Shown: piece after piece, positions 1-5,377 of the stretch
How the letters are laid out: every line of letters begins with the position of its first letter
Position numbering within the stretch: position 1 is the stretch's first letter
Source: an uncultured Clostridia bacterium
GTDB taxonomy: Bacteria > Bacillota > Clostridia > TANB77 > CAG-508
DNA: 7,146 nt
Direction of reading: 5' to 3'
NCBI GenBank assembly: GCA_934141475.1
Contig: CAKPCG010000046.1
Span: 1 to 7,146, forward strand
Made by a program: the position numbers and the translations under genes
The notes under the pieces: generated by a model
Seen by the model: the letters and a program-made list of their open reading frames with translations, nothing else
Databases searched by the model: none
What the model was told of the DNA's origin: nothing

Positions 1-536
1 TAAAACTTGCAAGATATAGTGATGAAAATATGGGACATTTTGGAATTGCAAGTAAATATTATTGTCATTTTACATCACCTATTAGAAGATATCCAGATTT
101 ATTTATACACAGAATAATATCATATTACCTAAATTGTGGATATGATGTGGATAACATCTTTTTAGAAAAATATAAAATACTTGCAAATCAGGCAGCAATT
201 AATTCATCAGAAAGAGAAAAAGTTGCAACAAAAACGGAAAGGGAAGCAGACAAAATCAAAAAAGCGGAATTTATGGAAAAACATATTGGAGAAGAGTACG
301 AAGGAGTGGTATCTAGTATTACTTCATTTGGTATGTTTGTAGAACTAGAAAACACTGTTGAAGGATTAATAGGATTTAGAGATATGGGAAATGAATATTT
401 TATTTATGACCAAGATAGAAAAATATTAGTTGGAGAAAATACGAAAAAAACGTATAAAATAGGAGATATAGTTAAAATAAAAGTTAAAGATGCAAATAAG
501 GCTTTAAGACAAATTGATTTTGCGATTGCAGATTGA
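1..536 (+). CDS. rnr: Ribonuclease R, C-terminal part (5' end outside window)
   Basis: The reading frame is open from base 3 at the left edge to a TGA at 534-536, so this is the last ~177 residues of a protein that is normally about 700-800 residues. The visible part begins in the end of the RNB catalytic domain, with the family signature YCHFTSPIRRYPDL (from about base 60). A charged helix follows, then a C-terminal S1 RNA-binding domain (about bases 285-530; EEYEGVVSSITSFGMFVELE). The catalytic aspartates lie upstream and cannot be checked. RNase R is a processive 3'-to-5' exoribonuclease that degrades structured RNA and takes part in rRNA and tmRNA-linked mRNA decay. The protein ends directly after the S1 domain, without a long basic tail. 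In many Firmicutes smpB follows rnr; here corA follows. The first in-window ATG (base 30) is internal, not the true start. Confidence 0.95.
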   Translation, partial: KLARYSDENMGHFGIASKYYCHFTSPIRRYPDLFIHRIISYYLNCGYDVDNIFLEKYKILANQAAINSSEREKVATKTEREADKIKKAEFMEKHIGEEYEGVVSSITSFGMFVELENTVEGLIGFRDMGNEYFIYDQDRKILVGENTKKTYKIGDIVKIKVKDANKALRQIDFAIAD

Positions 537-561
537 CAAAAAACGACAAATAGATTACAAT
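533..561 (+). promoter_or_regulatory. Sigma-A promoter for corA, overlapping the rnr stop codon
   Basis: A perfect -35 TTGACA (533-538) is separated by exactly 17 bp from TACAAT (556-561). The rnr TGA stop (534-536) lies inside the -35 box. Transcription should start near 568, giving a leader of about 28 nt before the ATG at 596. No terminator hairpin separates rnr from corA, so read-through from rnr may add to expression. Confidence 0.8.
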
Positions 562-595
562 AGATATATTGATAAAAAAAGATGGGGTGAGATGG

Positions 596-1555
596 ATGTT
601 AAAAATATATTGCACAGATAAAGAAACAAATGTATTTGAAGAAATAAATGAATTTAAAAAAGGAAGCTGGATAAACCTGACCAACCCATCAGAGGCGGAA
701 ATAAAAAAAGTATGTGAAAATATAGGAATTCAAGAAGGCTTTATAAGAGATGCACTTGATTTTGAAGAAAAGGCAAGAATTGATACAGAAGAAGATGACG
801 ATACAATTTTATTTGTTGTAGATGTACCAATAATAGAAAAAGATAAGGAACATGAAGAAAATGATATATATACAACAATGCCTTTAGGAATGATATTTGT
901 AAGAGATGACTTTTTTATAACAGTATCTTTAAGAAAAAATAAAGTTATAGAAGCATTTGAAGAGATGAAAATCAAAAATTTTCAAACATACAAAAAATCA
1001 AGATTTTTATTTCAAATTTTATACTTAAATGCTTCATTTTATCTAACATACTTAAAACAAATAAATAAAGAAACAGAGATTGCAGAATATATATTAAAAA
1101 ACTCAATGAGAAATAAGGAATTGCTAAAAATGCTAAGTTTGGAAAAAGGATTAATTTATTTTATGACATCATTAAAATCAAATGAACTTGTTATGGAAAA
1201 GACAATGAGAGGAAGAATAATAAAACTTTATGATGATGATGAAGATATCCTTGAAGATGCAATTACAGAAAATAGACAAGCTATTGAGATGGCTAAAATA
1301 TATAGTGACATTTTAAATGGCTCTATGGAAGCATATGGTTCAATAATTTCTAACAACTTAAATGGTGTTATGAAAACCTTGACATCAATAACAATTGTAC
1401 TTGCAGTTCCAACAATGATTTCAAGTTTTTGGGGAATGAATGTTGGATTGCCATTTGAAAAGAGCCCATATGGATTTGTTATAATGATAACTATTGCATT
1501 AATAACAACTATAATTGTAACATGGTGGTTAAAGAAGAAAGATATGTTTAATTAA
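596..1555 (+). CDS. corA: CorA family magnesium/divalent cation transporter
   Basis: A 319-residue protein of normal CorA length. CorA forms a homopentameric inner-membrane channel for Mg2+ (sometimes Co2+/Ni2+). The long, acidic N-terminal cytoplasmic part (about 1-255) includes runs such as EEDDD. It is followed by two C-terminal transmembrane helices (about 258-279 and 292-312), and the defining GMN motif sits at 280-282 (FWGMNVGLPF) at the end of the first helix. A basic tail KKKDMFN ends the protein. The start is set at ATG 596 because GGGGTGAG (584-591) lies at good spacing. A TTG at 569 would extend the protein by nine residues, but it coincides with the predicted transcription start and has no ribosome binding site. 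It has its own promoter at 533-561 and converges on rqcH across a shared terminator. The exact metal specificity cannot be read from sequence. Confidence 0.93.
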   Translation: MLKIYCTDKETNVFEEINEFKKGSWINLTNPSEAEIKKVCENIGIQEGFIRDALDFEEKARIDTEEDDDTILFVVDVPIIEKDKEHEENDIYTTMPLGMIFVRDDFFITVSLRKNKVIEAFEEMKIKNFQTYKKSRFLFQILYLNASFYLTYLKQINKETEIAEYILKNSMRNKELLKMLSLEKGLIYFMTSLKSNELVMEKTMRGRIIKLYDDDEDILEDAITENRQAIEMAKIYSDILNGSMEAYGSIISNNLNGVMKTLTSITIVLAVPTMISSFWGMNVGLPFEKSPYGFVIMITIALITTIIVTWWLKKKDMFN

Positions 1556-1568
1556 AAATGTGAAAATA

Positions 1569-1610
1569 AAACCCTCAATTATTAAATAGAAGTTTAATAA
1601 TTGAGGGTTT
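1569..1610. terminator. Bidirectional intrinsic terminator between corA and rqcH
   Basis: A perfect 18-bp inverted repeat: arms 1569-1586 and 1593-1610, loop TAGAAG, core AACCCTCAATTATT. On the plus strand the stem ends in TTT and is followed by ATTATTATAT. On the minus strand it is followed by TTTTATTTT. It sits between the stops of two convergent genes and probably ends both transcripts. Confidence 0.9.
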
Positions 1611-1665
1611 ATTATTATATAGTAAACATCATAAAAAAGTATATTTTTATTTTTCATATAAAAAG

Positions 1666-3420
1666 TTAAATATTTATAGTTTTATTATTACTATAAATTA
1701 CATATCCTGGTTTGCTACCACTAGGCTTTTTTACAAAAGAAACCTTACAATAGTCAACAGGAGTATTTGAAGAATTTTTTGCTTTACTGTGTTTTACAGC
1801 AAGTTTAGCAGCCTCTAATAAAATATCATATGGAACTAATTCATTTGAATTAGTTTTTAAAATAACATGACTTCCGTGGGTATCTTTAGTGTGAAACCAG
1901 ATATCATTTTTATTTGCAAATTTACAAGTTAAATAATCATTTTCTTTATTATTTCTACCAACATATATTATGTATCCATCTATTTCGTATTTTAAAGGAT
2001 TAAATGATGAAAATTTATTTTTTGTTAAAGGTTTTGCCTTTTTTCGTTGATTATCTTTTTTTGTCTTTTTCAATTTATCAGAAAATATGTTGTTTTCTGA
2101 TATTTCTTCATAAATTATTTGAATATCATCTATATTTTTACTGTTATCTAATTCATAAATTACACTTTCTATATAATTTATATCTTCTATTGTTTCCTTT
2201 TTTTGAATATTTACAATTTCTAAGGCATTTTTTAATTTTGAATATTTTTTGAAATATTTTTTTGCATTATAAGATGGTAAATATTTAATATCTAAGGGGA
2301 TTGTAACTTGTTCATTATTGTTGTAGTAATTTTCAAGTGTTACAAAACTAACTTTTTTTTGAGGGATTTTATATAGATTTGATGTGATTAATTCTCCATA
2401 AATTCTATATTTGTCCATATTGTTACATTCTAAAAGCTTAGAATCAATATTTTCTAATCTTTTTTCATATTTTTTTAAAGTAGCTAAAATTAAGTGTAAG
2501 ATACTATTTCTATAATTTTTAAATAATTCTGCAGATTCTTTTTCAAAATAAAAGTCATCAATAGAATAATTTAAATAAAATGAAGAAGGATTTAATTCAG
2601 TATTTTTGCATATATAATAGTCTTTTGAATTATTAAAAAATGATATTTTTAAATTCTTATAAGATATAGTATCTTTAATAATATTATATATTTGTTTTAA
2701 ATTATCTAAAGTAAGTTTTTTAATATTGTAATCTATTAAAATACCTTTAATAAAACTTAAACTAATTCCATTAAAAGTATTAGATATAATTTTATCAATT
2801 TGAAATTCATTTATATCTAATGAATCTATTGTAGATGACTGTTCTACTAATAAGTTTGTTATTTTTGGCTCAATTTTTAAATAAAAATCATTAAAATCCT
2901 TTAAATCTATAAAACTATATTTATTAGATAAAGGAAAAATATATCTTGCAGTAGGGTAGATGTCACGATTGGAGTTTTCAAGTGTTGAGGTATGTCTTAA
3001 ACTATCTATTATTATATTGTTTTTATCTTGCAAAATTATATTACTATGTTTTCCCATAAGTTCAATAACTAATTTTTTTTGAATAGGTTTATTTGGATTT
3101 TCATTGTTTTCGAAATCGATAAAAACAATTCTTTCTAAATCTACTGTATAAATATTTTTTATTTTAAAACCAATTAAGTGTTTTCTAAGAAGCATACAAA
3201 AATTAGGTGCTGTAGAGGGATTTTTTTGATTGTGAGTTGTTAAATGCAATCTACAATTATTAGAAGAAATGCAAATAAGTAAAGAAAGATTTGTAAAATT
3301 ACCATATAACCCTAAAGTTATAGTGTTTTTATCTGGTTGATATATTTTATCTATTTTATATCCAATAATTTTTTTTAGTTCTAAAGTGATTGCTTTAGTT
3401 ACAATTCCGTCAAATGCCAT
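1666..3420 (-). CDS. rqcH: RqcH (NFACT/Rqc2 family), ribosome-associated quality control factor
   Basis: A 584-residue protein, full length for the family (older names: fibronectin-binding protein FbpA, YloA). RqcH binds 50S subunits carrying a stalled peptidyl-tRNA and recruits tRNA-Ala to add C-terminal alanine tails that mark the product for degradation. The NFACT-N domain starts with MAFDGIVTKAI and contains FCMLLRKHL (about 74-82). A helical middle with Lys/Glu-rich coiled-coil stretches follows. The NFACT-R domain (about 478-584) has VGRNNKENDYL, DIWFHTKDTHGSH and KKPSGSKPGYVIYSNNKT. The functional Asp-Arg pair of NFACT-N reads Glu96-Arg97 here (DLERIVFID), a conservative change. The start is ATG 3420-3418 because AAGGAGG (3433-3427) lies six bases upstream. 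A longer frame from 3462 would precede this site and begin upstream of the predicted transcription start. It has its own promoter and is divergent from the deacetylase gene. Confidence 0.96.
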   Translation of the reverse strand: MAFDGIVTKAITLELKKIIGYKIDKIYQPDKNTITLGLYGNFTNLSLLICISSNNCRLHLTTHNQKNPSTAPNFCMLLRKHLIGFKIKNIYTVDLERIVFIDFENNENPNKPIQKKLVIELMGKHSNIILQDKNNIIIDSLRHTSTLENSNRDIYPTARYIFPLSNKYSFIDLKDFNDFYLKIEPKITNLLVEQSSTIDSLDINEFQIDKIISNTFNGISLSFIKGILIDYNIKKLTLDNLKQIYNIIKDTISYKNLKISFFNNSKDYYICKNTELNPSSFYLNYSIDDFYFEKESAELFKNYRNSILHLILATLKKYEKRLENIDSKLLECNNMDKYRIYGELITSNLYKIPQKKVSFVTLENYYNNNEQVTIPLDIKYLPSYNAKKYFKKYSKLKNALEIVNIQKKETIEDINYIESVIYELDNSKNIDDIQIIYEEISENNIFSDKLKKTKKDNQRKKAKPLTKNKFSSFNPLKYEIDGYIIYVGRNNKENDYLTCKFANKNDIWFHTKDTHGSHVILKTNSNELVPYDILLEAAKLAVKHSKAKNSSNTPVDYCKVSFVKKPSGSKPGYVIYSNNKTINI

Positions 3421-3452
3421 AAAAAACCTCCTTATTAATTTTTGATTTTTAT

Positions 3453-3481
3453 ATTGTAACACTAAAATACACTAATATCAA
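3453..3481 (-). promoter_or_regulatory. Sigma-A promoter for rqcH
   Basis: Reading the minus strand, -35 TTGATA (3481-3476), a 17-bp spacer and -10 TACAAT (3458-3453). The expected transcription start is near 3446, about 26 nt before the rqcH ATG. This placement also rules out the longer in-frame start at 3462. Confidence 0.72.
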
Positions 3482-3530
3482 GTTATTTGACAATTTAAGT
3501 TTCGGTCTTTTTTGAGAATATTCCGAAACG

Positions 3531-3539
3531 TTATCCACA
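3531..3539 (+). promoter_or_regulatory. Consensus DnaA box (single)
   Basis: TTATCCACA matches the DnaA box consensus TTATNCACA exactly and is intergenic, between the rqcH promoter and the deacetylase promoter. No cluster of further boxes and no dnaA/dnaN genes are nearby, so this is not an origin. It may be an isolated DnaA-binding site or chance. Confidence 0.4.
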
Positions 3540-3720
3540 GAATTATGAAATTTATGTGAAAATAAAGAAAAACCGCCATTGTTTTAGTATAATTAAGTTG
3601 ATTTAAATAAAAATACACTAAACAAAAAAACGAATGTATATCTATGGTTTTATCAAGTAGCAAAATTTACCAATTTTCTATTTTTTAATAATTTATTTCT
3701 GTAAAAAACCGAAACTTAAA
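3540..3720. other. AT-rich intergenic stretch without a supported gene
   Basis: Between the DnaA box and the deacetylase promoter I find no convincing coding region or RNA gene. The only items seen are an unpaired TATAAT at 3588-3593 lacking a -35 box, and AAAATACACTA at 3610-3620, which repeats 3464-3474 next to the rqcH promoter. A small RNA cannot be excluded from sequence alone. Confidence 0.4.
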
Positions 3721-3722
3721 AT

Positions 3723-3752
3723 TTGACAAAATATAATTTAAGGTGGTATAAT
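3723..3752 (+). promoter_or_regulatory. Sigma-A promoter for the polysaccharide deacetylase gene
   Basis: Perfect -35 TTGACA (3723-3728), an 18-bp spacer and perfect -10 TATAAT (3747-3752), preceded by TGG so that an extended -10 is also present. The expected start is near 3759, giving a leader of about 54 nt before ATG 3813. This is one of the strongest promoter matches in the window. Confidence 0.8.
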
Positions 3753-3812
3753 GAACGAGCTTACGAAAGAAATATTAAAAATATAAAAAAGATATAAAAT
3801 CAGGTGTAAAAA

Positions 3813-4704
3813 ATGTTTAAATATAGTATGAATTATAGTAGCAGAAGAAAGAAATATAGGCATATTTTAATTGCCATAATAGTAATAATAATAGTTTTAT
3901 TAATTGGAATAATTACCGTAGTAAAAATAAAAAACACAAAAAAAGACGAAAGTGCTAAAAATGTTCAAACAAATGAAACAAAAGAAAATGAAGAAGCTAT
4001 GTTAATTGAATTAGATAACAAAAAGAAGGAAGAAGAAAGACAAAAAGAAAAAGAAGAAGAGGAAAATGCAACAGGTGTAATATATTTAACATTTGATGAT
4101 GGTCCAAGTTCTGATATAACACCACAAATATTAGATGTACTAGATTCAAAAAATGTAAAAGCAACATTTTTTGTTGTTCATTTTAGTGAAAAAAATGCAG
4201 AATTAGTAAAAAGAGAAGCAAATAGTGGACACACAGTTGCACTACATGGATATACTCACACATATTCGGAAGTATATCAATCTGCAGACTCTTGTTTAGA
4301 TAATTTTAAAAAAATTCAAGAACAGGTTTATGAAACAATAGGACAAAGACCCAATATAATAAGATTTCCAGGTGGAAGCTCAAATACTATAAGTAAAAAA
4401 TATTGTCCCGGAGTTATGACTGAAGTTACGCGGAAGAGCATTAGAAGAAGGATTTAGATATTTTGACTGGAATGTTGATTCAGATGATGCTGGTCATGCT
4501 AAAACTAAGGAAGATATATATAACAATGTAACATCAAAAATAAAGGAGCATAGAGAAAATGTTGTATTAATGCATGATTTTTCACATAATAATAAAACTT
4601 TAGACGCATTAGCCAGTATAATTGATTTTGGAACACAAAAAGGATATGTCTTTAGAAGAATAAGAGAAGACACACCGATGGTTAGACATTCGGTTAATAA
4701 CTAA
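3813..4704 (+). pseudogene. Membrane-anchored polysaccharide deacetylase (NodB), interrupted by a +1 frameshift
   Basis: The start ATG 3813 is preceded by AGGTG six bases upstream. The first frame encodes 214 residues to a TAG ending at 4457. A short basic N terminus leads into a transmembrane anchor (about 18-37), then a charged Lys/Glu linker (about 40-86) and the NodB deacetylase domain. The metal/catalytic motif TFDDGP is at 93-98, the metal-binding HxxxH motif HGYTH at 145-149 and RFPGGSSN at 184-191. After Arg207 the homology continues in the +1 frame from about 4435 to the TAA at 4702-4704. That part carries FDWNVDSDDAG and the final motif VVLMHDF. Joined, it would be about 297 residues, a normal length. 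The family removes N- or O-acetyl groups from peptidoglycan or other surface polysaccharides; the substrate is not predictable here. All five motifs are intact, so the break is recent or a sequencing error. Confidence 0.9.
4428..4440 (+). other. Frameshift site within the deacetylase gene
   Basis: The first frame reads T-R-K-S-I-R-R-R-I-stop from 4428. Removing one A at 4434/4435 gives T-R-R-A-L-E-E-G-F-R-Y-F-D-W-N, which continues the NodB domain without interruption. There is no slippery heptamer or obvious stimulatory structure, so programmed frameshifting is unlikely. The local bases CGGAAGAGCA (4431-4440) include a CGG arginine codon that is out of place among AGA codons. Confidence 0.8.
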
Positions 4705-4743
4705 TTTTATCACATTGGAATAAAAGTTTCCAATGTGATAAAA
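4705..4743 (+). terminator. Hairpin, probable terminator after the deacetylase gene
   Basis: A perfect 16-bp stem with arms 4705-4720 and 4728-4743 (core TATCACATTGGAA), beginning right after the TAA stop. The T-run (4748-4752) is displaced a few bases from the stem, so termination may be incomplete and could feed the tRNA gene, for which I see no good promoter. Confidence 0.68.
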
Positions 4744-4754
4744 AAGATTTTTAT

Positions 4755-4845
4755 GGAGCAATACTCAAGAGGCTGAAGAGATCAGTTTCGAAAACTGACA
4801 GGTCGAGAAATCGGTGCGGGGGTTCAAATCCCTCTTGCTCCGCCA
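4755..4845 (+). tRNA. tRNA-Ser (anticodon CGA)
   Basis: A 91-nt class II tRNA. Acceptor stem GGAGCAA (4755-4761) pairs with TTGCTCC (4835-4841), followed by discriminator G and encoded CCA (4843-4845). D stem is CTC/GAG. Anticodon stem TCAGT/ACTGA encloses TTCGAAA with anticodon CGA at 4789-4791. The long variable arm typical of tRNA-Ser forms a stem closed by a GAAA tetraloop (4807-4810). T stem GGGGG/CCCTC encloses TTCAAAT. It reads UCG, a rare codon in such an AT-rich genome. No clear promoter precedes it; the best candidate (TTGGAA 4715, TAAAAA 4739) is weak and lies in the upstream hairpin. Confidence 0.97.
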
Positions 4846-4863
4846 GATAAATAAGTATAATAT

Positions 4864-4905
4864 AACCTCTATAGTTGCTGATATATCAACAATTAGAGGT
4901 TTTTA
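4864..4905 (+). terminator. Intrinsic terminator after tRNA-Ser
   Basis: Outer stem AACCTCTA (4864-4871) / TAGAGGTT (4894-4901), an inner GTTG/CAAC stem, and a T-run from 4900. It lies 18 bases after the CCA end, as expected for a single tRNA transcript. Confidence 0.8.
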
Positions 4906-4918
4906 TCATTTGAAAATT

Positions 4919-4955
4919 AAAGCAATAAACTTTTACAATTCTATTGCTTTTTATT
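4919..4955 (+). terminator. Second hairpin with T-run (possible tandem terminator)
   Basis: Stem AAAGCAATA (4919-4927) / TATTGCTTT (4942-4950) with a 14-base loop, followed by TTATTT. It is weaker than the preceding terminator and may act as a back-up. Confidence 0.5.
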
Positions 4956-4980
4956 TACTTTTTGAAGAAAGAAATTAATT

Positions 4981-5039
4981 ACTAAATCTTTATGGTATTT
5001 TTGCTTTTTTTTGAAATAAAAAGAAAAAATAGATTTAGT
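4981..5039. repeat. Long AT-rich imperfect hairpin upstream of the small-protein operon
   Basis: Perfect 9-bp ends ACTAAATCT (4981-4989) / AGATTTAGT (5031-5039) enclose a T-rich then A-rich interior (TTTTTGCTTTTTTTT, later AAAAAGAAAAAA) that can extend the pairing. It ends 23 bases before the -35 box at 5063. It may be a further terminator-like structure or a curved upstream element. Function unknown. Confidence 0.4.
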
Positions 5040-5062
5040 TAGAGAAAAAATTTTTTTAACAC

Positions 5063-5102
5063 TTGATATAAAATTATATAATGTTATATAATTTTATATA
5101 AT
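5063..5102 (+). promoter_or_regulatory. Promoter with three 10-bp-phased TTATATAAT repeats
   Basis: -35 TTGATA (5063-5068), an 18-bp spacer and -10 TATAAT (5087-5092). The 9-mer TTATATAAT occurs at 5074-5082, 5084-5092 and 5094-5102, exactly one helical turn apart, so three candidate -10 hexamers are stacked on the same face of the helix. A-tract/T-tract sequence at 5043-5057 directly upstream could act as an UP element. It should drive the small ORF at 5125. Confidence 0.65.
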
Positions 5103-5124
5103 ATAGTAAAAAAGGAGAATAACA

Positions 5125-5286
5125 ATGGAAAAATTATTCTCAGTATTTACATCAAGAATACCATCTAAAAATAGGCATGATATAGATAAAATATTAAACA
5201 AACTTGAATTATCCAATTATGATGAAATTGAAATTTTAAAAAGAACAAATGGAAAATGTTTTACCGATGAAATAGAAGTGAGGTAA
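5125..5286 (+). CDS. Small protein of 53 residues, unknown function
   Basis: ATG 5125 is preceded by AGGAG (5113-5117) at seven bases, a textbook ribosome binding site, with a promoter immediately upstream. The product begins MEKLFSVFTSRIPSKNR and ends with KCFTDEIEVR. It is soluble-looking and highly charged, with no signal peptide or membrane segment and one cysteine. The middle (DIDKILNKLELSNYDEIEILK) looks helical and could form an interaction surface. I do not recognise a family. It ends 91 bases before the downstream membrane-protein gene in the same orientation, with no terminator between, so the two are probably co-transcribed. A remnant of a longer gene is possible, but the intact start signals argue for a real small gene. 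Confidence 0.6.
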   Translation: MEKLFSVFTSRIPSKNRHDIDKILNKLELSNYDEIEILKRTNGKCFTDEIEVR

Positions 5287-5290
5287 AAAT

Positions 5291-5338
5291 ATGTTAAATG
5301 TTATAAAATTTCAATTTATAAGTATATATAGCTTATAG
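5291..5338 (+). CDS. Possible 15-residue micro-ORF between the small protein and the membrane protein
   Basis: ATG 5291 follows four bases after the stop of the 53-residue ORF. The bases GAGG overlapping that ORF's last codons (5280-5283) could act as its ribosome binding site. The product would be hydrophobic (MLNVIKFQFISIYSL). It may be a coupled leader peptide, a degraded gene start or chance. Confidence 0.25.
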   Translation: MLNVIKFQFISIYSL

Positions 5339-5377
5339 TAGATGCAAGAAAAATGCTCAAAAAACGGGGGATAGGTT

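Larger units (their letters stand above)
3494..3720. repeat. 12-bp inverted repeat flanking the divergent promoter region
   Basis: TTTAAGTTTCGG at 3494-3505 and its exact reverse complement CCGAAACTTAAA at 3709-3720. Read towards each gene, both arms have the same orientation and lie upstream of the -35 box: 12 bp before that of rqcH and 2 bp before that of the deacetylase gene. A third copy of the core CCGAAAC occurs at 3523-3529 and forms a 7-bp hairpin with GTTTCGG at 3499-3505. The arrangement looks like an operator pair, but no regulator can be named. Confidence 0.55.

Noticed and set aside
134..154. Two DnaA-box-like sequences (TGTGGATAT and TGTGGATAA) in rnr
   Set aside because: They lie in codons for Cys-Gly-Tyr-Asp-Val-Asp-Asn of a conserved coding region, without an origin context; chance codon use is sufficient.
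730..975. 81-codon minus-strand frame opposite corA
   Set aside because: A Ser/Ile-rich shadow of the corA frame without start signals.
2004..2252. 82-codon plus-strand frame opposite rqcH
   Set aside because: A low-complexity Leu/Phe/Tyr-rich shadow of the AT-rich, Lys/Asn-rich rqcH coding strand.
3421..3462. Longer rqcH start adding 14 residues
   Set aside because: The family start MAFDG has a perfect AAGGAGG at six bases, and the longer start precedes the predicted transcription start.
3588..3593. TATAAT as promoter of a small RNA in the spacer
   Set aside because: No -35 box at 16-19 bp and no downstream terminator; insufficient evidence.
3478..3663. 61-codon minus-strand frame in the divergent spacer
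   Set aside because: It has no family resemblance, no ribosome binding site, and covers the inverted repeat and DnaA box of the intergenic region.
3751..3786. An 11-codon ORF (ATG 3751) with AAGGTGG upstream
   Set aside because: Its ATG overlaps the -10 box and its ribosome binding site lies upstream of the expected transcription start, so it would not be transcribed.
4428..4460. Programmed +1 frameshifting in the deacetylase gene
   Set aside because: No slippery sequence, rare-codon pause with shifty stop, or stimulatory hairpin; deacetylases of this family are not known to use frameshifting.
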